A stretch of 64,000 nt of DNA from Candidatus Melainabacteria bacterium (GCA_016699165.1 CP064963.1:2666001-2730000), one strand, 5' to 3'. Shown: positions 26,593-35,701, numbered from the stretch's first letter. The notes: generated by a model from the letters alone, not told the origin. Numbers and translations are program-made.

Positions 26593-27396
26593 TTAACGTG
26601 CTGCTTTTACAGCATTGACAAAATCTCGCACCCTATCTACGTCTACAGGCTGTTCCAACTGCCCTCTGCGTTTGAGCGTGGTACCGACTATGATGCCGTC
26701 AGCAACCGACAATAAATCTTTGACATTCTCTTGAGTCGACCCGCTTCCTATAAAAATTGGCGCTTCAGGCATAGCTTTACGCACTTTTTTCAAGTCGTTC
26801 ATATCTGGAGTTTGACCAGTTCCAGTTCCACTTACTATTAATGCGTCGCCACCAGCTCGAAGCATAGTATCTTTGGCAGATAAAGCAATGTCTGTACCTT
26901 CGCCTAGCGGATAAGCATGTTTGACCATGACGTCGGCAAATATTTTTATATTGTCGCTCATCAATTGTCTTCTATACATGAGTACGTTGCGGGCGTCACT
27001 CTCTATGATGCCCTGGTCTGTAACCATGGCTCCACTCAAAACGTTTATTCTTACGTAGTCTGCACCACATACAGTGGCAATAGCCAATGCCGTCAAAGCA
27101 TCGTTGCGAAGAACATTGACCCCGATTGGTAAATTGGTAACTCCAGAAACCCTCTTGACAGCCAAGGTTAGAGCACAAGCGGTAGAAACATCTACACGGT
27201 CTTTGGCAAAAGGAGCATCAAAAAAGTTTTCGATGATAATTGAGTCGATTCCGCCCGAAGCAAGCGCCAAAGCTTCCTGTTCAGCTCTTAGCAACACCTC
27301 TTCCAGATCTCCCATCCACCGTGGTGAGCCAGGTAAAGGCAAGAGATGGATCACGCCGATGACCGGTTTTTTCGATTTAAAAATAGTTTCCAACAT
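26593..27396 (-). CDS. btpA: BtpA family protein
   Basis: 267 aa, TIM-barrel protein of the BtpA/SgcQ family. In Synechocystis BtpA is needed for photosystem I accumulation, but homologues occur in many non-photosynthetic bacteria and archaea, where the role is unclear. Family segments seen: PVIGVIHLLPLPGSPRW at the N-terminus, GGIDSIIIENFFDAPF, GADYVRINVLSGAMVTDQG, and the phosphate-binding-like GSGSTQENV near the end. First gene of a two-gene operon with the membrane protein at 25730. Confidence 0.88.
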   Translation of the reverse strand: MLETIFKSKKPVIGVIHLLPLPGSPRWMGDLEEVLLRAEQEALALASGGIDSIIIENFFDAPFAKDRVDVSTACALTLAVKRVSGVTNLPIGVNVLRNDALTALAIATVCGADYVRINVLSGAMVTDQGIIESDARNVLMYRRQLMSDNIKIFADVMVKHAYPLGEGTDIALSAKDTMLRAGGDALIVSGTGTGQTPDMNDLKKVRKAMPEAPIFIGSGSTQENVKDLLSVADGIIVGTTLKRRGQLEQPVDVDRVRDFVNAVKAAR

Positions 27397-27421
27397 TTCA
27401 AAATGCCCTTGACAACAGAGT

Positions 27422-27439
27422 TTAGCGAGGTTCGCGCAC
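27422..27439 (+). promoter_or_regulatory. YTAGCR periodic element upstream of rseP
   Basis: TTAGCG-AGG-TTCGCG-CAC, about 220 nt before the rseP start and just ahead of the btpA start on the other strand. A TTGACA with a 15-nt spacer to TAATAA follows at 27466. Confidence 0.4.
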
Positions 27440-27661
27440 TTAAAAATTATATGATGAGTTTGTTGTTGACATGGGACTAAGCAACTTAATAAGCTTCGGA
27501 GTCCTTTTTAAATTCCACTAGCGAGAAATATCTTCTGATTTCTCCTCTTTAGCTAATTATCCTATTTTTGCCAAACAAAGTTCGAGGTAATGCCTTCTGG
27601 GACTGCTCGCACTTTGTTTCATCCCACACGGGTCAACATTTAACTAGAGAAAGGCACTCAA

Positions 27662-28780
27662 ATGGCCGATATCTTCTCACTGTCCGCCATGCTTGGAAGC
27701 ATGACGGGAGTGACCACGATGCTGCTTGGGCTCGTTCTCCTGATTCTCGTTCACGAGGCAGGACACTGGCTGGTCGCACGTTACTACGGGTTCAAGACAC
27801 CCGTCTTTTCCATCGGGTTCGGAACCCGAAATATGTCTTGGGTGCTTGGCACCTTCTGGGAAACCGAATTCCGCATAACCCCGTTTCTTCTCGGCGGCTA
27901 TGTTTCTATTCCCGAACTACAAGACGAGTCGACCATGCTCGAGCTGCAGAAGCAGTCCGGCGGCGACGCGTCCAAAGTCCAGTACAAGGTCTTCCCGGTC
28001 TATCAGCGCATGCTGGTTGCCATTGCTGGCATCGTCATGAACGTTCTCACCGCGCTCGTTATCTTCGCCGCCCTCTTCTTCTTTGTCGGCAAGATGACTG
28101 CAACTCCGACCACTCAAGTGGCTGGATTCGCCGAGCAGGTCACAATCGCGCGTGACGCCGGCATACAGTTGCAAGACGTTATTGTCACCGTCAACGGTGT
28201 CAAAACCGATTCGCCGCAACTGGTCATGCAGACTCTGCAGACTCGCAAGAATCTGGTCACTCAAATCGGCGTCAATCGCGGCGGAAGCCCGGTCGAAGTC
28301 TCGGTCACACCCAATGACAAAGGACAGATTGGTATCGCATTCACCCTCAAAGTGGAAGCGAACAAGCTCTCCTTCGGCTCGGCACTGGTCGAAAGCGGCA
28401 AGACAACCTATGACGCGATCGCCGGCATGTTCCATGGTTTGGGCATGATGGTGGGGCTGGTCGAAAAGCCTCAGGGCGCTGAAATGCGAGGCATCATCGG
28501 CATTGTGCAGATGGGCAGCGACGCTTACAGCATGGGTTGGTACCAATTCAACTGGCTGCTAGCCATGATCAGCCTCAATCTGGCGGTGATGAACATTTTG
28601 CCCATTCCTGCCCTCGACGGCGGACACATGCTCTTCTTCACCATCGAAGGACTGCGCGGCAAGCCGGTTAACCCTGCCTTGAAGGGACGGGTGACCTTGC
28701 TTTTCGTGGCCATGCTGATGCTGCTCTTCGTCTACATGACGGGTGCAGATCTTCTGCGAATTTTTGGAATCAGTTTCTGA
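27662..28780 (+). CDS. rseP: Site-2 protease, RseP/M50B family
   Basis: 372-aa intramembrane zinc metalloprotease that cleaves membrane-spanning regulators or signal-peptide remnants. HEAGH at residues 31-35 in the first helix, a single PDZ domain (about 150-230; family members of the gamma-proteobacteria have two), and the third ligand motif NILPIPALDGGHM (LDG at 318-320). Four membrane helices in total. AAAGG about 9 nt before the ATG. No anti-sigma factor gene is adjacent, so the substrate cannot be read from context. Confidence 0.92.
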   Translation: MADIFSLSAMLGSMTGVTTMLLGLVLLILVHEAGHWLVARYYGFKTPVFSIGFGTRNMSWVLGTFWETEFRITPFLLGGYVSIPELQDESTMLELQKQSGGDASKVQYKVFPVYQRMLVAIAGIVMNVLTALVIFAALFFFVGKMTATPTTQVAGFAEQVTIARDAGIQLQDVIVTVNGVKTDSPQLVMQTLQTRKNLVTQIGVNRGGSPVEVSVTPNDKGQIGIAFTLKVEANKLSFGSALVESGKTTYDAIAGMFHGLGMMVGLVEKPQGAEMRGIIGIVQMGSDAYSMGWYQFNWLLAMISLNLAVMNILPIPALDGGHMLFFTIEGLRGKPVNPALKGRVTLLFVAMLMLLFVYMTGADLLRIFGISF

Positions 28781-28794
28781 TTCTTTCAAGATTG

Positions 28795-28831
28795 AGAGTG
28801 GAGGCTAGTTTAATTTAGCCTCCCTCCTTCA
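28795..28831 (+). terminator. Terminator after rseP
   Basis: GGAGGCTA / TAGCCTCC stem followed by CTCCTTC; modest T tract. Confidence 0.6.
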
Positions 28832-28874
28832 TTTGCCTCTATTGAAACTCTACAAAACAAAAAGGAACACAACA

Positions 28875-29051
28875 ATGGACCTCTCACCCATCGGCTGGAT
28901 CACCCTCATCGGCGTGGTTCTTCTCATCGCATCAGTGCCCCTTGGTCAAGCAAGAAGCGGCACCCCAACGCACAACCTGGCGAACGCCATGACCCTCATC
29001 GGCGCGCTCGGACTTCTCATTGGTCTTGGCGCCTGGATGTTCGGCGGCTAA
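28875..29051 (+). CDS. Small two-helix membrane protein
   Basis: 58 aa, MDLSPIGWITLIGVVLLIASV, a short polar loop (GQARSGTPTHN), and a second helix ending WMFGG. The ATG at 28875 is preceded by AAAGGA; a 14-codon upstream extension lacks an RBS. It has its own terminator with a terminator-distal dyad. No family recognised. Confidence 0.7.
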   Translation: MDLSPIGWITLIGVVLLIASVPLGQARSGTPTHNLANAMTLIGALGLLIGLGAWMFGG

Positions 29052-29077
29052 TTCCAATCTGATTTATTACGCTCAGA

Positions 29078-29120
29078 CAGGAGAGAAAGGCTTCAATAGC
29101 TCTTTCTCTCCTGTTTTTTG
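29078..29120 (+). terminator. Intrinsic terminator after small membrane gene
   Basis: CAGGAGAGAAAG / CTTTCTCTCCTG perfect 12-bp stem followed by TTTTTT. Confidence 0.9.
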
Positions 29121-29144
29121 TCCGTAATTTTTAAGAATTCATTT

Positions 29145-29161
29145 TATTAAAACTTATAGTA
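29145..29161. repeat. 17-nt terminator-distal dyad
   Basis: TATTAAAACTTATAGTA, 32 nt beyond the stem. Confidence 0.5.
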
Positions 29162-29234
29162 GCAAAGCGTACTAATCCTGTTTGCTCTAGAATAGTGACA
29201 CTGGTCAAATTGTTATTGCTCCAAGACTCAAGTT

Positions 29235-30296
29235 ATGCGCCTTTCGCTAGTACACGATAGAAGATTTCAAAATCACGTTAATCCGGCTTCTCATCCAGAA
29301 TCGGTCAAACGCCTAAGTGTGTTTGATAAATACTTTCAAGAAAGCTCACTACCTGGCAAAGTAAGCGAAATTGAACCTGTTGAAGCGAGTGAAGACGAAA
29401 TTGCCATGGTTCATTCTAGTGCTTATGTTGAAAAGCTCAAAGAATGCTCTGAAATAGCCGAATACAGCAATCAACTGGTGGCAATTGACGGCGATACTTA
29501 TTTGAGTCCCAAAACGTATGAAACAGCTAAATTAGCTGCAGGAGCTGGTCTCACCTCACTAAAAAACATGTCTGACAACAATATCGATTCCAGTTTTGTC
29601 GCTGTCCGTCCACCCGGTCACCACGCACTAGCCGCTAAAGGAATGGGTTTTTGTCTTTTCAACAATGTAGCGGTCACGGTACGCAACGCTCAGAAACAGG
29701 GCTTCAATCGAGTCTTCGTGCTTGATTGGGATGTTCATCATGGCAACGGAACTGAGGCCATTTTTTACGATGATCCCTCCGTGTTTTTTTTATCACTACA
29801 TCAATTTCCTTTCTGGCCGCCGAAATCGGGTTGGTACAAAGACGACGGCAAAGAAGATGGAAAAGGATACAATCTCAATGTTCCACTTCCTGCAGGTACT
29901 GGAGATCGTGGTTATAAGCGAGCCTTTGAACAAATTGTAGAACCGGTTTGTGAACAATTCCAGCCCGATTTAATTCTAGTGTCTGCCGGATACGATGCGC
30001 ACATCTTCGATCCTTTAGGCCAGCAGCAAATTTCAACCGCCGGATTTTCAGACCTGACAAACTCAGTATCTAAATTGCGAGACAAAACAAAAAGCAACGT
30101 TATCTGTTTTCTCGAAGGTGGTTATAACACGCAAGCTTTAGCCGAGTCGGTCATTGCTACTATGAACACACTCGAAAATGGTGGCACCGAGTATGACACT
30201 ATAAAGAGAACGATGGACGAAGACCCCAATCAAGTTGATGAGCGGATTCTTGATGTTAAGAAACATTTTGCTCAATACTGGTCGAGCTTAAAATAG
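29235..30296 (+). CDS. Histone-deacetylase-like (HDAC/AcuC family) deacetylase
   Basis: 353 aa, zinc-dependent amide hydrolase of the arginase/deacetylase fold. Catalytic features: His pair in RPPGHHA (129/130), metal ligands Asp 166 and His 168 in DWDVHHGNGTE, Asp 254 in SAGYDAH. Bacterial members remove acetyl groups from proteins, polyamines or acetoin-pathway enzymes; the substrate here is unknown. AT-rich codons. No strong RBS is seen before the ATG. Confidence 0.92.
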   Translation: MRLSLVHDRRFQNHVNPASHPESVKRLSVFDKYFQESSLPGKVSEIEPVEASEDEIAMVHSSAYVEKLKECSEIAEYSNQLVAIDGDTYLSPKTYETAKLAAGAGLTSLKNMSDNNIDSSFVAVRPPGHHALAAKGMGFCLFNNVAVTVRNAQKQGFNRVFVLDWDVHHGNGTEAIFYDDPSVFFLSLHQFPFWPPKSGWYKDDGKEDGKGYNLNVPLPAGTGDRGYKRAFEQIVEPVCEQFQPDLILVSAGYDAHIFDPLGQQQISTAGFSDLTNSVSKLRDKTKSNVICFLEGGYNTQALAESVIATMNTLENGGTEYDTIKRTMDEDPNQVDERILDVKKHFAQYWSSLK

Positions 30297-30334
30297 CTCC
30301 CTCTAAATTAAGATGAGCTCATTATGGCAATTAG

Positions 30335-30352
30335 CTAGCACAGCTAGCAGAG
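30335..30352 (+). promoter_or_regulatory. YTAGCR periodic element
   Basis: CTAGCA-CAG-CTAGCA-GAG, two perfect half-sites, about 285 nt before the aminotransferase start. Confidence 0.5.
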
Positions 30353-30637
30353 CCCCTCTCCAATATTTATTTATATGAGAAACCTTGTACAGAGCTATGT
30401 TTTGAGTTCAAGAAAGAGAAATAAACCCTTTTTCTAACCCCTTTATCATAAACATCTTTCGTAACGTTCATTGTCTGTATATACGCCATAGCATAGGGTC
30501 AAATTATCTTTCGTTTCTCAAAACATTCAGTCGTAAATCCAAATCCCCTTTGCCTTTATCTAAAACGTATCCGTCACCGAATCGCTTTCCATGCGGTTCA
30601 AGCGATCACGAATAAGTACGAAAGGAATGCTACTCAG

Positions 30638-31804
30638 ATGGCCAAATCTAGACTGGCAGATCGAATCGGTCTCATCTTTCCTTCGAACATCCGCGGTGCC
30701 ATGCGGCTCAATGCAGCTGCTACCGCCGCGGGTACCGTTGTGAATTTGGCGCAGGGTCTGCCCGAATTCAACTCGGACGAGATTCTGAAGGGCTATGCCA
30801 TCGACGCAATCAACGCCAATTACGACAAATATCTGGATACCTGGGGACATCCTCCCTTGCGACAAGCGATTTCCGCCAAGTACAAGGCGCACTACAATCG
30901 CACTGTCGATGCCGAGCAGGAAGTTGTCGTCACCTGCGGCACAAGCGAAGCGATTGCACTTGCCATTTTTTCGCTCGTCAATCCCGGCGATGAAGTCATC
31001 GTCTTGGAGCCGTTCTACGAGAACTATCCGCCCAACATCGTCACCGCTGGCGGTGTCCCTCGTTTCGTCAAACTGCACGCGCCTGATTGGACATTCGACC
31101 GCAAAGAGCTTGCAGCCGCGTTCAACAAGCGCACGCGCGCCATCATTCTCAACACTCCGCACAATCCGACGTCGCGCGTGTTCACCAAGGACGAGCTCGA
31201 ATTCATCGCCTCGCTCTGCGTCAAGTGGGATGTGATGGCAATCACCGACGAAATCTACGAGCACATGGTGTTCGATGGAGAACGTCATCTTGCTCTCGCC
31301 AACGTGCCTGGCATGGAAGATCGCACCATCACTTGCAGCGGTGTGTCCAAGACTTTCAACGTGACGGGCTGGCGCATCGGCTGGGCAGTTGCTCCCAAAG
31401 ACGTTTGCTACGCGATGCAGCGCCTGCACGACTACACCACCCTCGTTGCACCGTCAGCCTTCCAGGTTGCCGCCATCAAGGCACTTTCACTGCCCCAGTC
31501 GTTCTACGACGACCTCACGCTCAAGTATGAGGCGCTGCGCGACGAGTTCGCCGGCTATGTCGAGAACGCCAATTTCAAATTCATTCAGCCTCAAGGAACT
31601 TACTTCCTCTACGCCGACGCCTCGCATCTGGGATTCGAGGACGACAAGGCTACCACCGAGTATTTGCGCACTCAGAAGGGACTTGCTGTGGTCGCTGGTT
31701 TTGGGTTTTATCGCCCCAACACTCGCACTCAGCACATTCGCTTTTGCTTTGCCAAGTACCCCGCAACTCTGAGGCTTGCCGGCGAAAAGCTGGCGACCCT
31801 CTAA
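30638..31804 (+). CDS. Class I/II PLP-dependent aminotransferase
   Basis: 388 aa, fold type I aminotransferase of the aspartate/methionine/kynurenine group. N-cap LAQGLPEF, YDKYLDTWGHPPLRQAI, NTPHNPTS with the substrate-side Asn, DEIYEHMVFDG, and the PLP-binding Lys 238 in CSGVSKTFNVTGWRIGW. Exact substrates cannot be told from sequence. An AAAGGA lies 12 nt upstream of the ATG. Followed after 17 nt by a small gene, probably in the same operon. The large antisense frame here is a shadow. Confidence 0.92.
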   Translation: MAKSRLADRIGLIFPSNIRGAMRLNAAATAAGTVVNLAQGLPEFNSDEILKGYAIDAINANYDKYLDTWGHPPLRQAISAKYKAHYNRTVDAEQEVVVTCGTSEAIALAIFSLVNPGDEVIVLEPFYENYPPNIVTAGGVPRFVKLHAPDWTFDRKELAAAFNKRTRAIILNTPHNPTSRVFTKDELEFIASLCVKWDVMAITDEIYEHMVFDGERHLALANVPGMEDRTITCSGVSKTFNVTGWRIGWAVAPKDVCYAMQRLHDYTTLVAPSAFQVAAIKALSLPQSFYDDLTLKYEALRDEFAGYVENANFKFIQPQGTYFLYADASHLGFEDDKATTEYLRTQKGLAVVAGFGFYRPNTRTQHIRFCFAKYPATLRLAGEKLATL

Positions 31805-31821
31805 ATCTCAGGAGAGGCCAC

Positions 31822-32064
31822 ATGTCTCAAGAAGGAATCCTTCTCACGTCCAAAGACCCCGATGGTTTTGGCGGCGAACTCAAATGGGTCAATCCCAAAA
31901 CGAATCGCCAACATTCGCTTCGGGTGGTGATGAATTTCAACTGGCTTTTTGCCGACGACAAGTCGGGCATGAAGAAGTGGAACGCCACCATCGATGGTCA
32001 ACCCGCTGGCGACTACAACGGTCCTCTCAACGAGGTTTTCGAAGAGCTGAAGAAGAAGGTCTAG
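31822..32064 (+). CDS. Small hypothetical protein downstream of aminotransferase
   Basis: 80 aa, no membrane segment, MSQEGILLTSKDPDGFGGELKWVNP, a compact mixed alpha/beta-looking sequence with charged C-terminal helix EVFEELKKKV. The start is supported by CAGGAGAGG. The 17-nt gap to the aminotransferase argues for a shared transcript. No family recognised. Confidence 0.72.
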   Translation: MSQEGILLTSKDPDGFGGELKWVNPKTNRQHSLRVVMNFNWLFADDKSGMKKWNATIDGQPAGDYNGPLNEVFEELKKKV

Positions 32065-32095
32065 AGCGAACCTAGCTGTCTCTAGATTTTGAAAA

Positions 32096-32143
32096 GAAGA
32101 CTGGCGTGTGGACATTTTTTGTCCTGCGTCAGTTTTCTTTTTC
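32096..32143 (+). terminator. Intrinsic terminator
   Basis: GAAGACTGGCGTGTGGAC / GTCCTGCGTCAGTTTTC stem followed by TTTTTC. Confidence 0.8.
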
Positions 32144-32156
32144 TAAAAAGCATTTC

Positions 32157-32173
32157 TACTACTTCATCTCGTT
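32157..32173. repeat. 17-nt dyad between two convergent terminators
   Basis: TACTACTTCATCTCGTT, 20 nt from the left stem and 16 nt from the right stem; last base departs from consensus. Confidence 0.4.
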
Positions 32174-32188
32174 GAACGTAAATCAAAA

Positions 32189-32238
32189 GAGAAAGTGGAG
32201 AAGGGCTGTTTAATAAACAGCCACCACTCCTCTTTCTC
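32189..32238 (-). terminator. Intrinsic terminator, twin of the one at 38971
   Basis: GGGCTGTTTA / TAAACAGCC core with GAGAAAG / CTTTCTC outer arms. The core and the flanking CTTGCCTAG are nearly identical to the terminator at 38971-39016. Confidence 0.8.
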
Positions 32239-32258
32239 CTTTCTTGCCTAGGCTACCT

Positions 32259-32777
32259 TCAGGCGAAGGCTGTACGCTGATAGGCTTGCTCTGCAGCAGT
32301 CAAAACTGGGTGTTGTGGCATCAAGTTTTTGCGTCGTATATCGAGCGACTTGCAAAACCATGAGGCCGCGGCCGTCGAACATCCCTTCGAATCCAAGATG
32401 CATCCCTTCATGTAGAAGAGATCAGCGGCGCCGAGGTTGAAAAGCCCGGAGTGCCCTCCAAAGAGTTGGATGAGAGAGTCGACGAGTTCCAGACAGTCGT
32501 TGAAACGTCCAAGCTGCCAGCGGACCAACAGCAGGTCCGAATTCGCTCTCATGCGGTTCTGCCAGTCGTCTTGCACGAAAGTCGTCGAAATAGCCTTGTG
32601 GGCGTCAGTGAGAGCACGCTCGACTTGATTGAGATCCGAGCTGGCTGAAGCTCTGAGTCGAGCTTTGGTCGCCTCGCGAGGCGGGGCCGGAAATGGCTTG
32701 TTCAGGTGGATCTCAACGAAATGGGGCAGGAATTTTGCCGCCACTTCAAGATCTGTCCGTGGAACTGTGTTAGCCAT
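32259..32777 (-). CDS. TPR-like helical protein
   Basis: 172 aa, mainly alpha-helical without a signal peptide. The C-terminal 70 residues (LGAADLFYMKGCILDSKGCSTAAASWFCKSLDIRRKNLMPQHP) look like one and a half TPR units; the N-terminal part has no clear motif. AGGAGA about 8 nt before the ATG. Likely a small protein-interaction module. A YTAGCR element lies 233 nt upstream. Confidence 0.65.
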   Translation of the reverse strand: MANTVPRTDLEVAAKFLPHFVEIHLNKPFPAPPREATKARLRASASSDLNQVERALTDAHKAISTTFVQDDWQNRMRANSDLLLVRWQLGRFNDCLELVDSLIQLFGGHSGLFNLGAADLFYMKGCILDSKGCSTAAASWFCKSLDIRRKNLMPQHPVLTAAEQAYQRTAFA

Positions 32778-33009
32778 GCAGATATTCTCCTATCGTTTCA
32801 GGTGATTCTCATGCGACGAGAAGTAGAAAGGCGATATCAAGCCCATAGAGCTTTGACTTGGAGATAGAAAATAAAGTTATTACAGCTTGGTTCTTGAAAG
32901 CAGATTACAGAAAACAATAAGTAATCGCACTCTATGTCAAAGAAAGTTTAATCCCTAGTTTTACTTGTCTAATAAATGCTCTTTTAATACTTGTTTTGCA
33001 AAAATACTG

Positions 33010-33027
33010 TTAGCAGAGTTAGCGCAA
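33010..33027. promoter_or_regulatory. YTAGCR periodic element
   Basis: TTAGCA-GAG-TTAGCG-CAA, just beyond the MocR gene stop and 233 nt upstream of the TPR-like gene on the minus strand. Confidence 0.45.
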
Positions 33028-33033
33028 TTTATC

Positions 33034-34503
33034 CTATTTGCATTTGAGATAAGTGGAAAACTTAGATATTCGATTAACGAGAGTTTCCTCAGAATGGAGA
33101 CTGAATGGAAGTAAGAACTCATTTGTTCTGGGGCTTTGCAAATAATAAGGTGTAGTTGCAGTGATCGAAAGTCCGGCAAGTTCAGCTGACTTTAGAATGT
33201 TTTCTTTTTCAAATACCTCCGAAAATCTTATGCAGAGATGAAGAGAAGCGCTTTGTTTTGGAATTTCTATGTGGTCTCTCAGGGTGCTCAATAAGCCTTC
33301 CATCGCACTAATACGTCTTTTTTCGAAAGTACTTTTTGATTTTTTGATGTGTCTTTCAAGATGCCCTTCTGAGATGAAACGAGCCAATGCTTTTTGTTCT
33401 AACATTGAAAATTGAATATCAGCAAACTGTTTTGCTTTGCGACATAAATACACCAATTGTGGTGGCACTATGAGCACTCCCAAGGTGACTAGGGGATAGA
33501 GGAGTTTCCAGAAGCAGTATCCGTAAAAAACGTTTGCTCCAGAGCCTAATGCCTGTAATGCTGGATCAACTGGTGAAACGTAGTTATAGTCGCCTTCCCA
33601 ACCTTCTTCCCAGATCAATACTTCATTTTTTTCTGCCCATTCGACTAAATCTTGCTTTCGGGTGTAGGTCAGCTTAATTCCTGTGGGATCTTGAACGGGA
33701 GTAGTGTAAACAAGCTTTGGTTTGCTCTTTAGCTTGAACAACTCAGAAACGATCATTCCCTCATTGTCTATGTCAATTGGTACTAAGGTGGCTCCGCAAG
33801 AAGAAAAATAATTACGAGGGTCATTGTAGCTGGGGTTTTCTATCGCTACTACGTCTCCAGGATTTAGCAAAATACGGCTAACAAACATAAGTGACTCTTT
33901 GCAATTAGCAAAAATCAATACTTGCTCAGGAGAACATTTAATAGCTCTAGAACGGCTTAAATACTGGCTTATAGCTTCACGACAAGTATATAGTCCAAAG
34001 TCATCGGGACTCCAATCTACAGACCGGCTTCCTAACTCGTTACACTCTTGGGTCAAAATTCTCTTCCATGTCTTTAGCGGCAGACTGTCAATCGGCGGCG
34101 CACCAAAATTCACCTTTTCATTGTCTACTGCCGAAGCACACTCGGTGCTGGAATTCGAAAGCGATAAAATTCGTTGAGAGAATTCTGAAAAATAAGCAGG
34201 TTCGCTTATTTGACTGTCAGAAAAGCGTTCGAAGAAATCCGCCTGGGCTAAAACTCTTCCACTAACATAAGTCCCCCCGCCAGCACGACTTTCAAGATAA
34301 CCCTGACTGAGAAGGTCCTCGTAAGCCTTCACAACAGTCGCTCTTGATATTTTGAGATCCTCAGACAAGCTATAGGTTGAAGGTAACTTTAAGCCTTTGC
34401 TTAAAACACCTGAATCAATGCGTTCTTGGAGAGATCTTGCTATCTGCAAAAACAAAGGAACAGAAGATTCCTTGTCTATATTGAGAGGAAAATTCATGCT
34501 CAC
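33034..34503 (-). CDS. MocR-type transcription regulator (GntR wHTH + aminotransferase fold)
   Basis: 489 aa. Residues 13-80 form a GntR winged helix (LSEDLKISRATVVKAYEDLLSQGYLESRAGGGTYV), the rest an aminotransferase fold type I domain that in PdxR/GabR senses PLP or amines. Lys 333 (FWKLLYP) matches the PLP Lys. However the EDDY motif that holds the cofactor ring reads EEGW (299-302), so Asp becomes Glu and Tyr becomes Trp. Cofactor binding may be altered. Start GTG with GGAG 8 nt upstream; an ATG two codons later is possible. Target unknown; divergent from a zinc-ribbon gene. Confidence 0.88.
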   Translation of the reverse strand: MSMNFPLNIDKESSVPLFLQIARSLQERIDSGVLSKGLKLPSTYSLSEDLKISRATVVKAYEDLLSQGYLESRAGGGTYVSGRVLAQADFFERFSDSQISEPAYFSEFSQRILSLSNSSTECASAVDNEKVNFGAPPIDSLPLKTWKRILTQECNELGSRSVDWSPDDFGLYTCREAISQYLSRSRAIKCSPEQVLIFANCKESLMFVSRILLNPGDVVAIENPSYNDPRNYFSSCGATLVPIDIDNEGMIVSELFKLKSKPKLVYTTPVQDPTGIKLTYTRKQDLVEWAEKNEVLIWEEGWEGDYNYVSPVDPALQALGSGANVFYGYCFWKLLYPLVTLGVLIVPPQLVYLCRKAKQFADIQFSMLEQKALARFISEGHLERHIKKSKSTFEKRRISAMEGLLSTLRDHIEIPKQSASLHLCIRFSEVFEKENILKSAELAGLSITATTPYYLQSPRTNEFLLPFSLHSEETLVNRISKFSTYLKCK

Positions 34504-34688
34504 AATTTCAACTCCATGAGCAGACTGGTTACTTCAATTCAACACAGTCTAGTTTTATCTCCACTACACTAACATAAGCTAATTAAGCCAGAAGCACTTG
34601 AGAGTCTTAAAACAATTCTTCTAGACTAATCCTCTCTTTATCTCTCCAAAACCAACTTCAAATCGCAAAAAGAAAGGCACTAAACATC

Positions 34689-35348
34689 ATGACCGAATCC
34701 ACTCACATGGGAAGGATACTGTCGGGATTCACTCTTTGCCCTACCTGCCTGATTACAAATCGCCGCCAGGAAGAGCGAATGGCTCAATCGGCAGAGTTTG
34801 ATCGGGTATTTTGTTTCTCTTGTTTGCGGTCAAGCAATCAAATCAAACCGGCACATGCTGACACTATCAAAGCTCTTCCGGCTGCTTTTGCTAACCTTGT
34901 TGCTGGCTTAATTAGCTACCAACACACTCAGAGAAATTCTCAAGTCGTAATTCCCTATCGTCTGATGCATATCTGGGGAATCAACTCATCGAACGCGGGA
35001 GTTGAAGCCCTTGCTTCTGAGCACCAGCGAATGAAGCTCGAATTTCAGCTCGACAGAAACAAGGGCGATGATTTGATTGAGCTTTATTTGACCAAGCAAC
35101 CTCTTGAAGATTCGCCATTTTTCGCTCTCAGTCGGCCAGCTGTCAATTACGAAATCAAAAAGCACTTGTCGGATGTTGAAATACCACCATCTCGTTTGAA
35201 AGCTCTCAAAGAGTTCGTTTCTCGTGGTTTCACTTTCAAAAGTGTTGACGTCGCCACTTGCATTTGCAGAGTCACGTTAATCTGCGAAGGCAAGAACAAA
35301 GCGACAAGCGACGCTCCAGAAGCCCATTTTAAGTGGCATTACTGTTGA
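34689..35348 (+). CDS. Hypothetical protein with N-terminal zinc ribbon
   Basis: 219 aa. Two CxxC knuckles (CPTC at 17-20 and CFSC at 42-45) form a probable zinc ribbon; the remaining 170 residues are mixed alpha/beta with three Cys near the C-terminus (CICRV, LICEG, HYC). No catalytic motif recognised. GAAAGG precedes the ATG. Divergent from the MocR regulator across 185 nt, so it could be a target of that regulator, which is only a suggestion from position. Confidence 0.72.
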   Translation: MTESTHMGRILSGFTLCPTCLITNRRQEERMAQSAEFDRVFCFSCLRSSNQIKPAHADTIKALPAAFANLVAGLISYQHTQRNSQVVIPYRLMHIWGINSSNAGVEALASEHQRMKLEFQLDRNKGDDLIELYLTKQPLEDSPFFALSRPAVNYEIKKHLSDVEIPPSRLKALKEFVSRGFTFKSVDVATCICRVTLICEGKNKATSDAPEAHFKWHYC

Positions 35349-35369
35349 GCGGAGAAATTTAAATAAGTG

Positions 35370-35407
35370 TCCCGGTGCTGACCTATCCTAGGTTGGCACC
35401 GGGATTT
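35370..35407 (+). terminator. Terminator-like hairpin
   Basis: TCCCGGTGCTGACC / GGTTGGCACCGGGA stem followed by a weak T tract. Confidence 0.7.
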
Positions 35408-35450
35408 CGACACTCCTCACTTTTTTAAAAGTGCCTTATCTATTTATTCA

Positions 35451-35467
35451 TATAGTAGATAAGTGGT
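35451..35467. repeat. 17-nt terminator-distal dyad
   Basis: TATTTATTCATATAGTA, inside a longer imperfect palindrome from CTTATCTA to TAGATAAG; 47 nt beyond the stem. Confidence 0.45.
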
Positions 35468-35660
35468 TTTTTAGAAATGAAGACGTGAACGGCTCAAAAG
35501 AGAAGCATAAGTTACCACCCGTCGCGGCGGGTAGTGGAAGAGATATTCGGTTCACCGCGATTAGAACCGAGTCTCTGTAGATTTAAATTTCTAGGTTCCC
35601 ACACAATAAGAACTGTCACGGAGTAGAAGTCACAATTTCTGAGGTTGAGCCCCCGGGGAT

Positions 35661-35685
35661 GGAGTCGACGCCGAGCGTCGACTCC
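35661..35685. repeat. Perfect 11-bp inverted repeat
   Basis: GGAGTCGACGC-CGA-GCGTCGACTCC, just beyond the stop of the minus-strand gene at 35702. No T tract, so it is a strong hairpin but not a standard terminator. A second G+C-rich hairpin lies at 35516-35538. Confidence 0.6.
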
Positions 35686-35701
35686 GGAGTCACAGCCTCG
35701 C

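Noticed and set aside
30560..31429. 289-codon minus-strand open frame
   Set aside because: Antisense shadow of the aminotransferase gene; no family motif or RBS.
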